From positions 1,116,001 through 1,180,000 of the forward strand of contig CP116670.1 of the NCBI GenBank assembly GCA_028370155.1: a stretch of 64,000 nucleotides of DNA, written 5' to 3'. Made by a program: the position numbers and the translations under genes. This DNA comes from Arthrobacter sp. OVS8 (GTDB lineage: Bacteria; Actinomycetota; Actinomycetes; Actinomycetales; Micrococcaceae). This document shows positions 1 to 11,589 of this stretch, piece after piece (the stretch's first letter is position 1; the number at the start of each line of letters is the position of its first letter). The notes beneath the pieces are model-generated. The model was not told where the DNA came from and ran no database searches. It saw nothing but the letters and a program-made list of their open reading frames with translations.

Positions 1-649
1 TTCACAGCGCGGAGCGCACGGGCGAACAGCTTGGCGTCCTGGACGGCCTGCAGGCCGTCGGCTTCGGCGCTGATCCGGAGCACGATGTCCTCCTGGGCGA
101 TGGTGCCGCTGTAGCCGTGGTCGGCTTCGCACTGGGGGTCGCCGCAGCTGGCCGGGCCCATGTCGAGGCGCTGGCCGCCGGACCAGGCGATGGACAGGGT
201 CAGCTCGCGGACCGGATCCGACGGTTTGTAGTCCTGCGGCTGGGCGTACACGTAGCTGAGCACCACGGAACGGATCTGCGTCACGGGCACGGATTCGGTG
301 GAGACCTGCGCAACCGTCTGTTCACCCGCCTCGTCGAGCTGCTGGTCGTCCACGTGGGTGATGACCAGCATGTCCTCGGTCAGGACCAGCACCGTGATGT
401 GGCGGCGGACCTCGGCGCGGTCGAAGTGCGTCTCGAGGTGCACCAGGTGGGCCACGCAGTCGCGCCCGTCGAGGGCGTCGGCAACGACGTCGGCCACCAG
501 CCGGGGGTAGAAACCGGCCTGCTGGAGAGCTCCTCCAGGCTTTGACCCTGCGCACTGTGGTCATGCAGGCCGTGGTGGTGCGTGCCCGGGCGTCCGGAGA
601 TGGTTGCCTGGGGCTTGGGTGTCGGAGACTGAAAGCTCATGGTCTCCAT
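1..649 (-). CDS. DUF5998 family protein (3' end cut by window edge)
   Basis: The product reads as a conserved actinobacterial protein of about 215 residues with no assigned function. The N-terminus is Gln/His-rich (GLHDHSAQGQ), followed by LQQAGFYPRLVADVV, a region with DDQQLDEAGEQ, and a Cys/His-containing stretch CGDPQCEADHGYSG near the C-terminus. It runs off the left edge of the window. The reading frame shifts near 528, where SLEE is followed in another frame by LQQAGFYP. The start is uncertain: ATG at 649, ATG at 640 or GTG at 655 are all in frame. It lies downstream of the protein acetyltransferase on the same strand. Family assignment is from recall of close Arthrobacter proteins. Confidence 0.7.
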
Positions 650-748
650 TTTCACAGATCGGCTGGGGACATGCTAACCATTGCCGGCCCGGCGGCGCCT
701 CCGCTGCCCGCAGCCTCCGCTCCCCGGGCGGTCAGCCGCGTCAGGCGA

Positions 749-3436
749 TCAGCTGCGCATGGCGCGGCGGGCACTGTCCGTGCGCTGGGCGGCGTTGGCG
801 ATCCGGACGTCGGCGGAGAGGATGGCGGCCCCGTCCGGCCCGGCGAGCACGGGGTTGAAGTCGACGAGGGCGATCTCCGGATGGTTGTCCTTGAGCCGGG
901 TGAGCCGGGCGGCAAGGTCCTCCAGCGCCCCGGCGTCCACGGCCGGCAACCCCTGGTAGCCGAAGAGTTTCCGCGAGGCCCGGGGGCCCGGATGAAGTCA
1001 TGCAGGTCGGAGCCGGAGAGCGGCGGTACCCGGTGGGCCCAATCGTCGAGGAGGTTGACCGCGTCACCTGCCAGGCCGAACGAAACAACAGGGCCCAGCA
1101 ACGGGTCCTCGATGGCGCGGAACGTGCAGGCCTGCCCCACCGGCGCCATGGTCTGCACTTCCAGCGACGGCGAGCCGTACCGTTCCAGCGACCTGCGCAT
1201 CTCCAGCACGTTCCGCCGCAGCGAGTCCGCGTCCTGGATGTCCAGGCGCACGCCGCCGAGGTCCAGGCGGTGCCGCAGCGCGGGGTCGGTGGTCTTCAAG
1301 GCCACCGGCCAGCCGAGCCGGTCCGCGGCAGCGACCGCCTCGTCGGCGGTGTCGAAGCCAACGGAGGGAACCACCCTGATGCCGTAGCGGGCCAGCAGGC
1401 CCGCGGCCGTCTCTGCGTCCAAGCGGACGAGCTGTTCGCCCCCGACGCCGGACAGCAGCCGCTCCAGTTCATCGCGGGTGCCGTCCGGGTCACAGCCCTC
1501 GGGTTCGATAAAGAGGCCCTGGTCCCGGTCCAGCCACTGGGCGTAGCGGACCACGGATCCCAGCGCGGCCACCGCCGCGCCGGGGTTGGGTAGCAGGGAA
1601 CCACCGTTGATCCGGCCTCGTCCCCCACCATCCCTTCCACGTAGATGGACGGGTCCAGCAGTCCGCTGAACGCCGCCACGACGGGCTTGCCGGCCGCCAC
1701 CGAACATTCGGCGAGCACTCCGGCGATCTTTTCCACGGTGAGGCCGCGGGCGGGCAGCAACGCCACAACGGCAGAGTGAACGGTGTCAGCGGTGAGGACT
1801 TCCTGCAGGCTGTGCCGCAGCGCCGGCAGCGCCACGGACATCCCAGCGTCGAGGTCGACGTTGGTGACGATGCGCTCGACGCCGAGTCCCTGCGCCGCAG
1901 CGCTGTCCGCAACCACTTTGCCGAGCGCCTGTGAGTTGCTGAACACGGCGACGCCCGGGCCCGCCGGCAGGGGCTGGCTTGAGACGATCTGCGCCACGTC
2001 CATAAGCTGTTCGATGGTCTCAACCCGGATCACACCGGCCTGGCGCATCATCGCGTCGAGGGCATCCGGCGGCGCCTGCGTGGTGCGGACGGCGTGGCCG
2101 GGAGGCAGCCCCAGGCCCATCGCATCGGACTTCGCCACAATGACGGGTTTGGTGCGGGCCAGGCGCCGGGCCAGCCGGGAAAACTTGCGCGGGTTGCCGA
2201 TCGACTCCAGGTACAGCCCGACGGCGGTGGTGTCGGCGTCGTCCTCCCAGAACTGCATCATGTCGTTGCCGGAGACGTCGGCGCGGTTGCCGGCCGAGAG
2301 GAACGTGGAGATGCCGACGCGGCGCCGGCTGGAGGCCGCGTAGAGGAGACGCCGATCGCGGCCGACTGGCTGAACAGGCCCAGCCCGCCGCGGCGCCCCA
2401 GCGAGGGAGCCATCGAGGCGTTGAGGGAAACCGCCGGGTTGGTGTTCATGATGCCCAGCGAGGCGGGGCCGATCACGCGCATCCCGTTGGCGCGGGCCTG
2501 CCGGACGAGTTCGCGCTGGCGGGCGAGGCCGCGTTCGCCGTCGTCCGCGTAGCCGGCGGTGGCCACCACGATGCCCTTGACCCCGGCGGCACCGCATTCC
2601 TCCACCACCTTGGGGACCTCGGCGTAGGGGACGGCGATGATGGCGAGCTTGACCGGGCCCGGCACTTCCGAGAGCCGGCCGAAGGAGAGCATGCCTGCGA
2701 GCTCGAAGGCCTCAGGGTTGATCGCGTAGACCGGGCCGGTGAAGCGGCCTTCAATGATGTGCTCCAGCAGCTGGTAGCCCACGGTGCCCCATTTGCGGCT
2801 GGCACCGATCACGGCCACGGAAGAGGGGGCAAGGAGTTCCTGGATGCTGCGGGCCTCGGCCCGGTGTTCCCGGGATTCCATCACGGCGCGGGACTTGTCC
2901 GTGGGGTCGATGTTGAATTCGAGGCTGACCACGCCGTCGTCGAAATGCCGTTTGACGTCGTAGCCGGCGTCGGAGAACACCATCAGCATCTTCCGGTTTT
3001 CCGGCAGCACCTCGGCGCTGAACTTCCGGATTCCGTTTTCCCGGGCGGCGGCGGCGAGGTGTTCGAGCAGGATGGACCCGATGCCGCGGCCCTGGTGCGC
3101 GTCGGCGATGTTGAACGCGACTTCGGCCTCCGCGGGATCATCGAGCCGGTCGTAGCGGCCAATGCCCATAATCTCGCCGCCGATGGTGATCACCAGGGCC
3201 ACGCGGTCCTTGTAGTCCACCTCGGTGAACCGTTTGAGTTCCTTCGCGGAGAGTTTGGACTTGAACGCGAAGAACCGCATGTAGATGGACTTCTGCGATT
3301 GCCCCACGTGGAAGGCCTGGACCGCGTCCGCGTCGGCCGGGTGGATCGGGCGCAGATGTGCCGTCCCGCCGTCGCGCAGGACAACATCGGCTTCCCAATA
3401 TTCCGGATATACACCGTCCGCGGGCTGATCCACCAT
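749..3436 (-). CDS. GNAT / ADP-forming acyl-CoA synthetase-like fusion (Pat-type protein acetyltransferase)
   Basis: This protein of about 896 residues probably acetylates lysines of metabolic enzymes such as acetyl-CoA synthetase. Residues 1-190 form a GNAT domain with the acetyl-CoA loop around AHQGRGIGSILLEHL. A CoA-binding Rossmann domain follows (SVAVIGASRKWGTVGYQLLE, about 205-330). Then come succinyl-CoA-ligase-like domains and a C-terminal ATP-grasp-like domain (LGWPVALKTTDPALRHR). The GNAT domain comes first, the reverse of Salmonella Pat and as described for Streptomyces PatA. Frame shifts lie near 2345, 1583 and 983; the last two are C runs one base short. Start ATG 3436 begins MVDQPADGVYPEYWEADV. 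An active ligase is not implied, because the ligase part of Pat enzymes is normally non-catalytic. Confidence 0.85.
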
Positions 3437-3503
3437 AGGCTTAGCCTAGTCATAAACTTTTGCAGCACACGTTCAGCACCCCTCAGAAGGACCGACCCGC
3501 CTT

Positions 3504-6021
3504 ATGGCCCGCCGCCAAACCCCGTCCCCGGCAGGGGAAGCCAGCCCCGATTTCGTAGAAAATATCGTCGATATCGACGTCACCTCCGAGATGGAGGGTT
3601 CGTTCCTCGAGTACGCCTATTCGGTGATCTACTCGCGGGCGCTTCCGGACGCCCGCGACGGGCTGAAACCCGTCCAGCGGCGCATCCTGTACATGATGAG
3701 CGAGATGGGCCTGCGCCCGGACCGCGGCCACGTCAAGAGCGCCCGCGTGGTGGGCGAGGTCATGGGCAAGCTGCACCCGCACGGCGACACCGCGATCTAC
3801 GACGCGATGGTGCGCATGGCGCAGGACTTCTCGCTGCGGCTGCCGCTCATCGACGGGCACGGCAACTTCGGCTCGCTCGACGACGGACCCGCCGCCCCGC
3901 GGTACACGGAGGCACGCCTCGCGGCCGCGGCGCTGACCCTGACGGACCACCTCGACGAGGACGTTGTCGATTTCGTCCCCAACTACGACAACCAGCTGAC
4001 CCAGCCGGACGTGCTGCCTGCCGCGTTCCCGAACCTGCTGGTCAACGGCGCCACCGGCATCGCCGTCGGCATGGCCACGAACATGGCCCCGCACAACCTG
4101 GTGGAAGTGATCGCCGCCGCGCGGCACCTGATCGAGCACCCGGACGCCACGCTCGAGGACATCATGAAGTTCGTCCCCGGCCCGGACCTGCCCACGGGCG
4201 GCCGGATCGTCGGGCTGGACGGCATCCGCGACGCGTACGCCACCGGCCGCGGCTCGTTCAAGACCCGGGCCAAGGTGGAGGTGGAGCAGCTCTCAGCCCG
4301 CCGCACCGGGCTGGTGGTCACGGAACTGCCGTACATGGTGGGGCCGGAGAAGGTGATCGAGAAGATCAAGGACGCCGTCAACGGCAAGAAGCTCACCGGC
4401 ATCAGCGACATCGTGGACCTCACGGACCGCAAGCATGGCCTGCGCCTCGTGATCGAACTGAAGAACGGCTTCAACCCCAACGCCGTGCTCCAGCAGCTGT
4501 ACCGCTACTCGCCGATGGAGGATTCCTTCGGCATCAACAACGTCACCCTCGTGGACGGGCAACCGCAGACCCTGGGGCTGCTGCAGCTGCTCTCCGTCTA
4601 CGTGGAACACCGCATCACCGTCGTCCGCCGCCGCACCGCCTTCCGCCTCGGCAAGAAGATGGACCGCCTGCACCTGGTGGAGGGCCTCCTGATCGCGATT
4701 GTGGACATCGATGAGGTTATCCAGATCATCCGTTCCTCGGACGAGGCGGCCGCGGCCCGGACCCGGCTGATGTCCATCTATGACCTCTCCGAGATCCAGG
4801 CCAACTACATCCTGGAGCTCCGGCTCCGGCAGCTGACCAAGTACTCACGGATCGAACTCGAGAAGGAGCAGGACGAGCTGCGCCGCGAGATTGCCGAGCT
4901 GGAAGCCATCCTCGGCTCCAGCGAGCGGCTCCGCGCCCTCGTGTCCTCCGAACTGGCCGAGATCGCCGAGAAATACGGCACCCCGCGCCGCACCGTCCTG
5001 CTCGAATCCGAAGCCGTCTCCCCCACCGTCGCCGCCCTGGCCGCCGCGCCGGGGACCAAGGGCAAGGCCGCTCCCCTGGCACTGGAAATCGCGGACGACC
5101 CCTGCTGGGCGATCCTGACAGCCTCCGGCCAGATCGCCCGGACCGCCAACCAGGACAGCCTCGCCGAGACCGGCCCGCGGACCCGGCACGACGTGTTCAC
5201 CTCGGTGGTCAAGACTTCCGCGCGCGGCGAGATCGCGGCCATCACCTCGCAGGGGCGCATGCTCCGGCTCCAGGTGATGGATATGCCCGTGCTGCCGCCG
5301 ACCTCGGGCACCCCGAACCTGGCCGGCGGGGTGCCGGCCAAGGACTTCATTACCCTCCTCAAGGGCGAATCGCTGGTGGCCTTCGCGCCGCTGGACGAGG
5401 TCCTGGCGATCGGTACCGCCCAGGGCGTGGTCAAGCGCGTCCAGCCCGACTATCCGCTGAACCGCGAGGACTGGGAAGTGATCGCGCTCAAGGACAAAGA
5501 CACCGTGGTGGGGGTGGCGCCCGCGGGTTCCGACGACGTCGACCTCGTCTTCGTGACGCGGCAGTCGCAACTGCTGCGCTTCCCGGCCTCCGCGGTCCGT
5601 CCGCAGGGCCGGACCGCCGGTGGTATGGCCGGAATCAAGCTGGCCGCCGGGGACCGGGTGATGTTCTTCGGCGCCGCCAGCCCGGCCGACAGCGACGCCG
5701 TCGTCGTGACCATCGCCGGCACGGACGGTGCACTGCCCGGCACCGCCCCGGGGCCGCCAAGGTGACCGCCCTCTCCGAATACCCCGCCAAGGGGCGCGCC
5801 ACCGCCGGCGTCCGGGCACACCGGTTCCTCAAGGGCGAGGACACCCTGCTGCTCGCGTGGGCCGGTCACGGCCCCGCCAAGGCGTCCTCGCTGGCGGCGT
5901 CGCCCGTTCCCTGCCCGGGGAACACGGCCGCCGCGACGGGTCCGGCATCCCGCTCTCCCAGGCCATCGACGCGATCGGCCCGAGCATGGCCTGGCAGCCG
6001 GAGCCTGGAGCGGAAGCCTAG
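3504..6021 (+). CDS. parC: DNA topoisomerase IV subunit A (second GyrA/ParC-type protein)
   Basis: ParC-type type IIA topoisomerase subunit of about 839 residues that cleaves and rejoins DNA, partner of the ParE-type protein at 17916-20021. Tyr134 in [11 protein letters not shown] is the catalytic tyrosine. The quinolone-determining region reads [20 protein letters not shown], with Thr96 and Asp100 at the positions of GyrA Ser83 and Asp87. The C-terminal propeller lacks a recognisable GyrA box, which favours topoisomerase IV over gyrase. The frame breaks near 5752 (a G run one base short) and again near 5884; the last residues are [15 protein letters not shown] 3504 lies 67 bp from the divergent acetyltransferase start. 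The exact enzyme identity (parC versus a second gyrA) is inferred. Confidence 0.9.
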
Positions 6022-6339
6022 GCCCTCGCAGGTGCTGTGTGGGCCGGGCGCCGGTTTTCCTGGGCGCGGGGCACCCGTCACGCCCGCCACTCACTCATGT
6101 GCCACAAATGGCCGTTACCGCTCACCCATTCACCACGAGTGGCCGCTATAGGTCCCGCCGTAGCGGCCATTCGTGGTGAATGGCCGCACCCACCCTGTAG
6201 CCTGCCGCCAGAACCCGCTCCGACCCGCACGCGTCGGTCTGGGACCGCGTTCCGCCCCCGATTGTTCGCTCCGCAGGCCCCGGCCGGGGCCTCCACCGGC
6301 TCCTCCGGTTTTCCGTGGAAATACCCTTAGACTGCTCGC
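6022..6339. other. Intergenic region with a REP-like hairpin
   Basis: These 318 bases between parC and the DinB gene contain no credible gene. They hold a long imperfect palindrome at 6126-6183, annotated separately. A second degenerate copy of the same half-site (AATGGCCGTTA) lies just upstream, at about 6107-6117. The DinB promoter must lie in the last part; I see no clear -35/-10 pair. Confidence 0.7.
6126..6183. repeat. REP-like palindrome containing TAGCGGCCATTCGTGG
   Basis: Arms of 23 bases at 6126-6148 and 6161-6183 are complementary except at one position, with a 12-base loop. The core TAGCGGCCATTCGTGG recurs in tandem at 47811-47927, about 41 kb away. Two loci sharing a hairpin-forming core in intergenic DNA is the signature of a dispersed palindromic repeat. 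Its position downstream of parC would also let it act as a transcription terminator. Confidence 0.75.
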
Positions 6340-6857
6340 ATGCCTATCATCCCGGATACCAAAGATTGGACGTGGGTCCTGCAGCGGCCCTGCGCGGAGT
6401 GCGGTTTTGATGCCTCGGCGGCGACGCCCGCGACGGCCCCGGGGATCGTGGAGAGTATGCTCCCCGCTGGCGGGTCGCTCTGCGGCGTCCGGACGTGGCT
6501 GAACGCCCGGATGAAAACACGTGGTCCGTCCTCGAATACGCCTGCCACGTCCGCGACGTGTTCAGCCTGTTCGACCACCGGCTCGGCCTCATGCTGACCG
6601 AGGACGACGCCCGGTTCGCGGACTGGGACCAGGACGTGACCGCCGTCGAGAAGGACTATGCCAACGCCGACCCGGCCGTGGTCAGCACGGAACTCACCGC
6701 GGAGGGCGAGCAAATCGCCGCCTCCTTCGGGCGCATTCCCGAGGAACAGTGGGACCGAAAGGGCACCCGCAGCAACGGCTCGGAGTTCACCGTGCTGACG
6801 TTCGCGCAGTACTTCCTGCACGACGTCGTCCATCATCTCCACGATGTGGATGGCTAG
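6340..6857 (+). CDS. DinB family protein
   Basis: Protein of about 172 residues of the DinB/YfiT-like four-helix fold, which often uses a metal and a low-molecular-weight thiol; the substrate is unknown. Conserved histidines typical of the fold are visible: one in EYACHVRDVFSLFDHR in the middle, and the C-terminal cluster HDVVHHLHDV. An N-terminal CAEC motif (PCAECGFD) is present. The frame shifts near 6466, where a CCCC run should be CCCCC; repair gives MLPRWRVALRRPDVAERPDE. Start ATG 6340. It stands alone, with the GNAT gene convergent on the other side. Confidence 0.8.
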
Positions 6858-6917
6858 CGCGTGGATGGCTGACGCGTGGAGCGGTAGCTTGCAGCTTATG
6901 GGCGCCTGAAGGGAAAA

Positions 6918-7914
6918 CTACAGTTCCTTGTCCCACGCCATGCTGCTGTTGACCGGGACGTAGCCCATCTTCGCGTAGAGGGCCAGGGCGCCGGTGGGGT
7001 TCTCCGAATCGACATCGAGCGAGGCCTTGTCCATGCCCGCCGCGGCGAAGCGGCGCATCGCGTCGGCGAGAAGGGCCTGCGCCACCCCGCGGCCGCGGAA
7101 CTCGCGCCGCACGCCCAGCAGGTCGGTGTAGCCCTCCTTGTAGCCCCGCGTCTCTGCGCTCTCGGCGTCGTGGCTGGCAAGCTGGTAGCCGGCCACCCGG
7201 CCGGTGGAACGCTCGACGGCGACGGCGCTCAGGTCCGGCCGGGCCAGTGGATCATTCACCACGAAGCCCCAGGCCTCCTCGTCCCGGGGTTCGCTGCCCC
7301 AGTGGTCCCGGAAGGCCTCGTTGTGTGCCAGCCGGACGGGCTCGTGCAACGCCGGTCCAAAGCCCACGATTTCCAGCCTGTCGTCCAGGAGCATCTCCGG
7401 AAGGCCGTCGGTGAGGGGCCGGTGCATCTCGTCGTAGTAGCGGACAATCCGGTAACCGGCGTCGCCGAACAGGGTGGCCTGGTGGGTGTGTTGCTGTTCC
7501 ATGTGGAGCCGCAGCCGGGGTGGAACCCGGCACGGCGTCCTCGGCGAACCGCTGCCGCGTCCTCGCCTCCATCCAGCCCAGCAGCCCGGTGCCGATTCCC
7601 CTGCCCTGCCAGGCCGGATCCACGCAGCCGTAGCCGATGGCTTTGTCCCCGTCCGCGTTCTTGGTGATCCGGCCATAGGCGCGGGCCACGCCCTCCGGGT
7701 CGAAGCCAAGGATGGTGTTCGCTGCGGCCGGGTTCTTCTGAGATTCGAGGACCTGTTCCAGGTCGGCGCGGCGCTCAAACCAGACGGGCCGTTCGACGTC
7801 GGCGGTCCGGGCGATGAGCGCCGCCCAGCCATCGAGGTCGTCGGTCACAGCGGACCGCCACTGCAGGCGGGTGTCCAGGCTGGCTTGTGGCTCTGCGGCG
7901 GGGTGTCCGTTCAT
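6918..7914 (-). CDS. Tandem-domain GNAT acetyltransferase
   Basis: Protein of about 332 residues with two GNAT domains. The N-terminal one has DPAWQGRGIGTGLLGWMEA; the C-terminal one has REFRGRGVAQALLADAMRR followed by SENPTGALALYAKMGYVPV, the classic acetyl-CoA pocket and final strands. The two-domain layout resembles mycothiol synthase MshD, but specific MshD residues were not checked, so the substrate is left open. One frame shift lies near 7520 in a C-rich stretch (two bases appear to be missing). Start ATG 7914 is 22 bases after the end of the CydDC gene on the same strand, so it may be co-transcribed with the cyd operon. Confidence 0.82.
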
Positions 7915-7935
7915 GGCAACAGGCTAACGTCCGCC

Positions 7936-10900
7936 CTAACCCCGCGCCAGCAACGGCGTCGACTCCGGTCTTGGCGTGGCGGCCAGGGCGGCAGCGCGGT
8001 CAAGGTCCAGGCGGCTGTCGTCCGGGGAGATGTCCTCCAGGTTGTGCGTCACGAGCACCACCGTGCGGTCCCGCAGGCCGTGCCGGAGCTCAGCCAGCAT
8101 CGCCCGGCCGGACTCCGCGTCCAGATGGGCCGTGGGTTCGTCCAGCAGGATCACGTCCGCCCCGGTCAGGAGGGTGCGGGCCACCGCGAGGCGCTGCCGT
8201 TCGCCGCCGCTGAGGAAGTCCCCGCCCGGTCCGATCCGTGTGTCCAGGCCATGCTCCAGCCGACCGACCAGCGGCCCGAGGCCCACTGCAGCCAAGGCGT
8301 CCTGCAATCGCTGTTCCGGCTCTCCCCGCGGTCGCCCTCGGGGAGCCCCAGCAGCAGGTTGCCGCGGATGGTCGAGTCAAAGAGGTGCGCCTCCTGCGGG
8401 CACCAGGCCGCCCGCCCGCTGAGCAGGATCTGGCCGTTTGCTGCCGGGAGGAAGCCCAGGACGACGGCGAGCAGGGTGGACTTTCCGGACCCCGACCCAC
8501 CTGTGACGGCAAGCCAGCGCCCGGGTTCGGCCGTGGCGTCGAGGCCGGTGAAGACCATCGGCCCGCCCGGCCACGCCGCGGCCAGATCCCGGAGCTCGAT
8601 CCCGGGCTTGCCGCCGGGCCTGCCGGCCACGGGAACCAGACCGCCGGACGCATCGGCGTCGGTGCCGTCCAGGACGCCGGCTTCGCCGATGCGTTCCAGC
8701 ACGGTTCGCAGCGCCGGATACTGGCGGACCGCCGTCGTGATGGCCGCGTAGGGTTCCACGAGCGCCAGCTGCAGCAGCACAACCACCGCGACCGTCGAGG
8801 CTTCCACGGCGCCGCTGAGGGCAAGCGGGGCGGCCAGCACGGCGCTGGCCAGGGCGGCGGTCCCGCAGGCCAGGACGGTCAGCCCCTGGCCGAGCCCTTC
8901 GGCCCACGCCGAGCGCTGGGAGGCTGCGGTGGCAGAGCGGTCGGCGCGGGTGATGGCGTCGAGCACCGGGCCGGCCACGTGGTTGGCGTGGAGTTCGGCG
9001 CGGGCGTCGAGGGCGGCCGCCACCTGGCGGAGCACTCCGGAGCGGAGCCGCTGCTCGGTTCCGGCGGACATCCGGTCCGCGGCCAGTGCCAGGGCGGGGC
9101 TGCCACGAGGCTCACCAGGGCGGCCGCAATGACGGCGGGGAGCGCGGCCGGCAGGAGCAATGCGAAGCTGGCGACGGCGGCAGCCGCGACGGCGACGGCG
9201 GTCAGCGGCGGCAGGACCACGCGGGGCAGCAGTTCCCGGACCGTGTCGACGTCGTCCACGACCGTGCCCAGGACGTTGCCGCCCTGCAGCAGCCGGCGCA
9301 GCGAGAGCGCCCGGCGGCTCAGCGATTCCCAGAGCCTGCCGCGGAGCCGGGTCAGGGCGGCGAAGACGGCGTCGTGCAGCAGGAGGCGTTCGAGGTAGCG
9401 CAGGACCGCCCGGCCAATGCCGAAGAACCGCACGCCCACAATTGCGGTGAGCAGGTAGAGGATGGGCGGCTGCTCGCTGGCACGGATGATGAGCCAGCCG
9501 GAGAGTCCGGCGAGGGCGACGGCGAACAGGGCCGCCAGGGTGCCCACGACGCCGGCCGCAGCGAATTTGGCTGCGACCGGTGCCAGCAGGCGGCGGAGCC
9601 GGGCTACCGTGGAACCGCCTGCGGAGCCTCGTGAGTCCGCGGCCTGCGGCGCGCCAGCTTGCGGCGCGCCGGCCTGCGGAGCGCGTGTCTGGGGCGCGTC
9701 GGTGTCCCCGGTGTCTGACGGCAGGGGTTCGTGCAGCCCGGCTGCGGACCGGCCGGCTGCGGACGGGAGTGCGGCAAGGGCACCCGTCCCGGCTGCGGCT
9801 CCCGTGCCGGAGGCCGTGCCCGCGCCCGTGAGTGTGGCGGTCGCGGTGTCGGCATCTTGGACAGCGGCTGCGGTGGCAGTGTCTCCGGCGCCCGGCGCCA
9901 CTGCGACGACGACGTCGGCGAGTTCCCGGTCTGCCGGTCGTGGGCCACCAGCAGGACAGTGACCTTTCCGCGGAGCGCGGCGATGGCGCGGCTGACGGCG
10001 GTGGCGGATTCCCGGTCCAGGTGCGCGGTGGGTTCATCGAGCAGCAGCACCCGGGCTCCCGCCTCGATCCGGGCGAGGCCTCGGGCCAGCGCGACGCGGC
10101 GCAGCTCCCCGGGCTGAGCTCGGCGGGATGCTTGGAGCCGAGATGCTCCGCGGCGCAGGCTGCCAGGCAGCGCAGCGCGGTGGCGTCAGCCGTGGTGGCG
10201 TCGGCGGTAGCGCGCCCGGCGGCGGCGCGCCCCGGATCGTCGGCACCGTCCGCCAGCCCCTCGGCACCTCCCAGATACAGCCGGACCTCGTCCAGCACGG
10301 TGGGGGCAACCATCACGGGATGCTGCGGCACCCAGGCGAGGTCCGCCGTCGTGAATCCTGCGAGCCGTCCGGTAACGGTGGTCTCGTGGTCAGGACTGCC
10401 GCCGGTTCCGATGGTGCCTGCCAGGACCCCGAGGACAGTGCTCTTGCCGGCGCCGCTGGGGCCGTGGAGGGCGGTGATCCGGCCCGGGGCGGCGGTGAAA
10501 CTCAGGGGTCCGACGGCGGCATCCGACCTGCCGCCGTAGTGGACGGTCAGCCCGGCCACGCTGAGGGCGGGAGGGCCGCGGGCCCGCGGGGTCCGGATGC
10601 TGCGCCGGCAACAGCCGCAGCGGCGGCAGCAGCGGGCACCAGCGGCGCGGCCTCGGGCGCCTCGAGGACGGCGGTGGTTTCGGCCAGCGCGGCTCGGCCT
10701 TCATCGCTGGCGTGGTGGGCGGTGCCGAGCTCCCGGAGCGGAAGGTAGCAGTCGGGGGCGAGGATCAGGGCCAGCAGCCCCGCTTCCAGTGCCATGTCGC
10801 CGTGGACCAGGCGGACACCGATGAAGACCGCGACGACCGCGACGGAGATGGTCGCGATGAGTTCGAGGGCGAGGGCGGAGAGGAAGGCGGTCCGCAGGGT

Positions 10901-11583
10901 TCCCATGGTCCGGTGGCGGTATTCCTCGGAGAGGTCCTCGAGGGCTTTGCGCTGGGCGGTGGCCCGGCCCAGTCCCACGAGGACGGGCAGGCCTTTGGCA
11001 AGCTCGAGCATGTGGCCGGACAGCCGGGACAGGGCCGACTGGGCTTCCCGCACGCGGTCTTCGGTGTAGCGGCCGATCAGGACCATAAAGAGCGGCACCA
11101 GCGGCACGGTCAGAACGATCACGGCAGCGCTGATCCAGTCGGCGTACAGGATACGGGCGCCCAGCAGCAGCGGGATGGCGGCACAGTTCACCAGGGCGGG
11201 CAGGAACTGCGTGTAGTAGTTGTCCAGGGCGTCCAGCCCCGGGTCGCGAGAATTGCGAGGCCGCCATCGGAGGGGCCCGCTGACCGGGTGCCGTTGCGCA
11301 GCGCCCGCTCGAGCAGCCGGGAGCGCAGTTCCTCCTTGACCCCCAGCGCTGCCCGGCGCGAAGCCACGGCCTGCGCCCAGACCGTCAGGGACCGGAGCAC
11401 TACGCCCGCAACGCCCCAGTACAGCTGCGCTCCCCAGGCGGGGTCGCCGGCCATCAGCCCGGCAAGCATGGACGCGACGGCCTGCCCCATCAGCACGAGG
11501 GACAGGGCCTTCAGCGCAGCGAGGAGGCCCAGCAGGTAGAGGGCAGCGCGGTTCGCGGCGCCGGAGGGGAACTGCGGTCTCAT
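7936..11583 (-). CDS. cydDC: Fused CydDC ABC exporter (cytochrome bd assembly)
   Basis: A single reading frame of about 1217 residues joins CydD and CydC, the heterodimeric ABC transporter that exports reduced thiols and is needed to assemble cytochrome bd. Order: a first membrane domain (residues 1-330), a first ATPase with Walker A GPSGAGKST and Walker B VLLLDEPTAHLD, a linker of about 100 residues rich in Ala, Thr, Gly and Pro (repeats of APQAG), a second membrane domain (GLSGWLIIRASEQPP), and a second ATPase with GGSGSGKST, LSGGERQRLAVA and ILLDEPTAHLD. I see no stop between the halves. Frame shifts lie near 11250, 10580, 10110, 9928, 9103 and 8328. It follows cydB by 6 bases. If a further read error hides a stop in the linker, these would be separate cydD and cydC. 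Confidence 0.85.
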
Positions 11584-11589
11584 CGGGTG

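Noticed and set aside
2759..4714. A 651-codon open frame on the plus strand crossing the acetyltransferase and parC.
   Set aside because: It is antisense to one real gene and out of frame within another, with no family resemblance.
5762..6151. A separate small gene after parC.
   Set aside because: Its first part reads as the displaced C-terminus of ParC ([20 protein letters not shown]) and the rest is intergenic.
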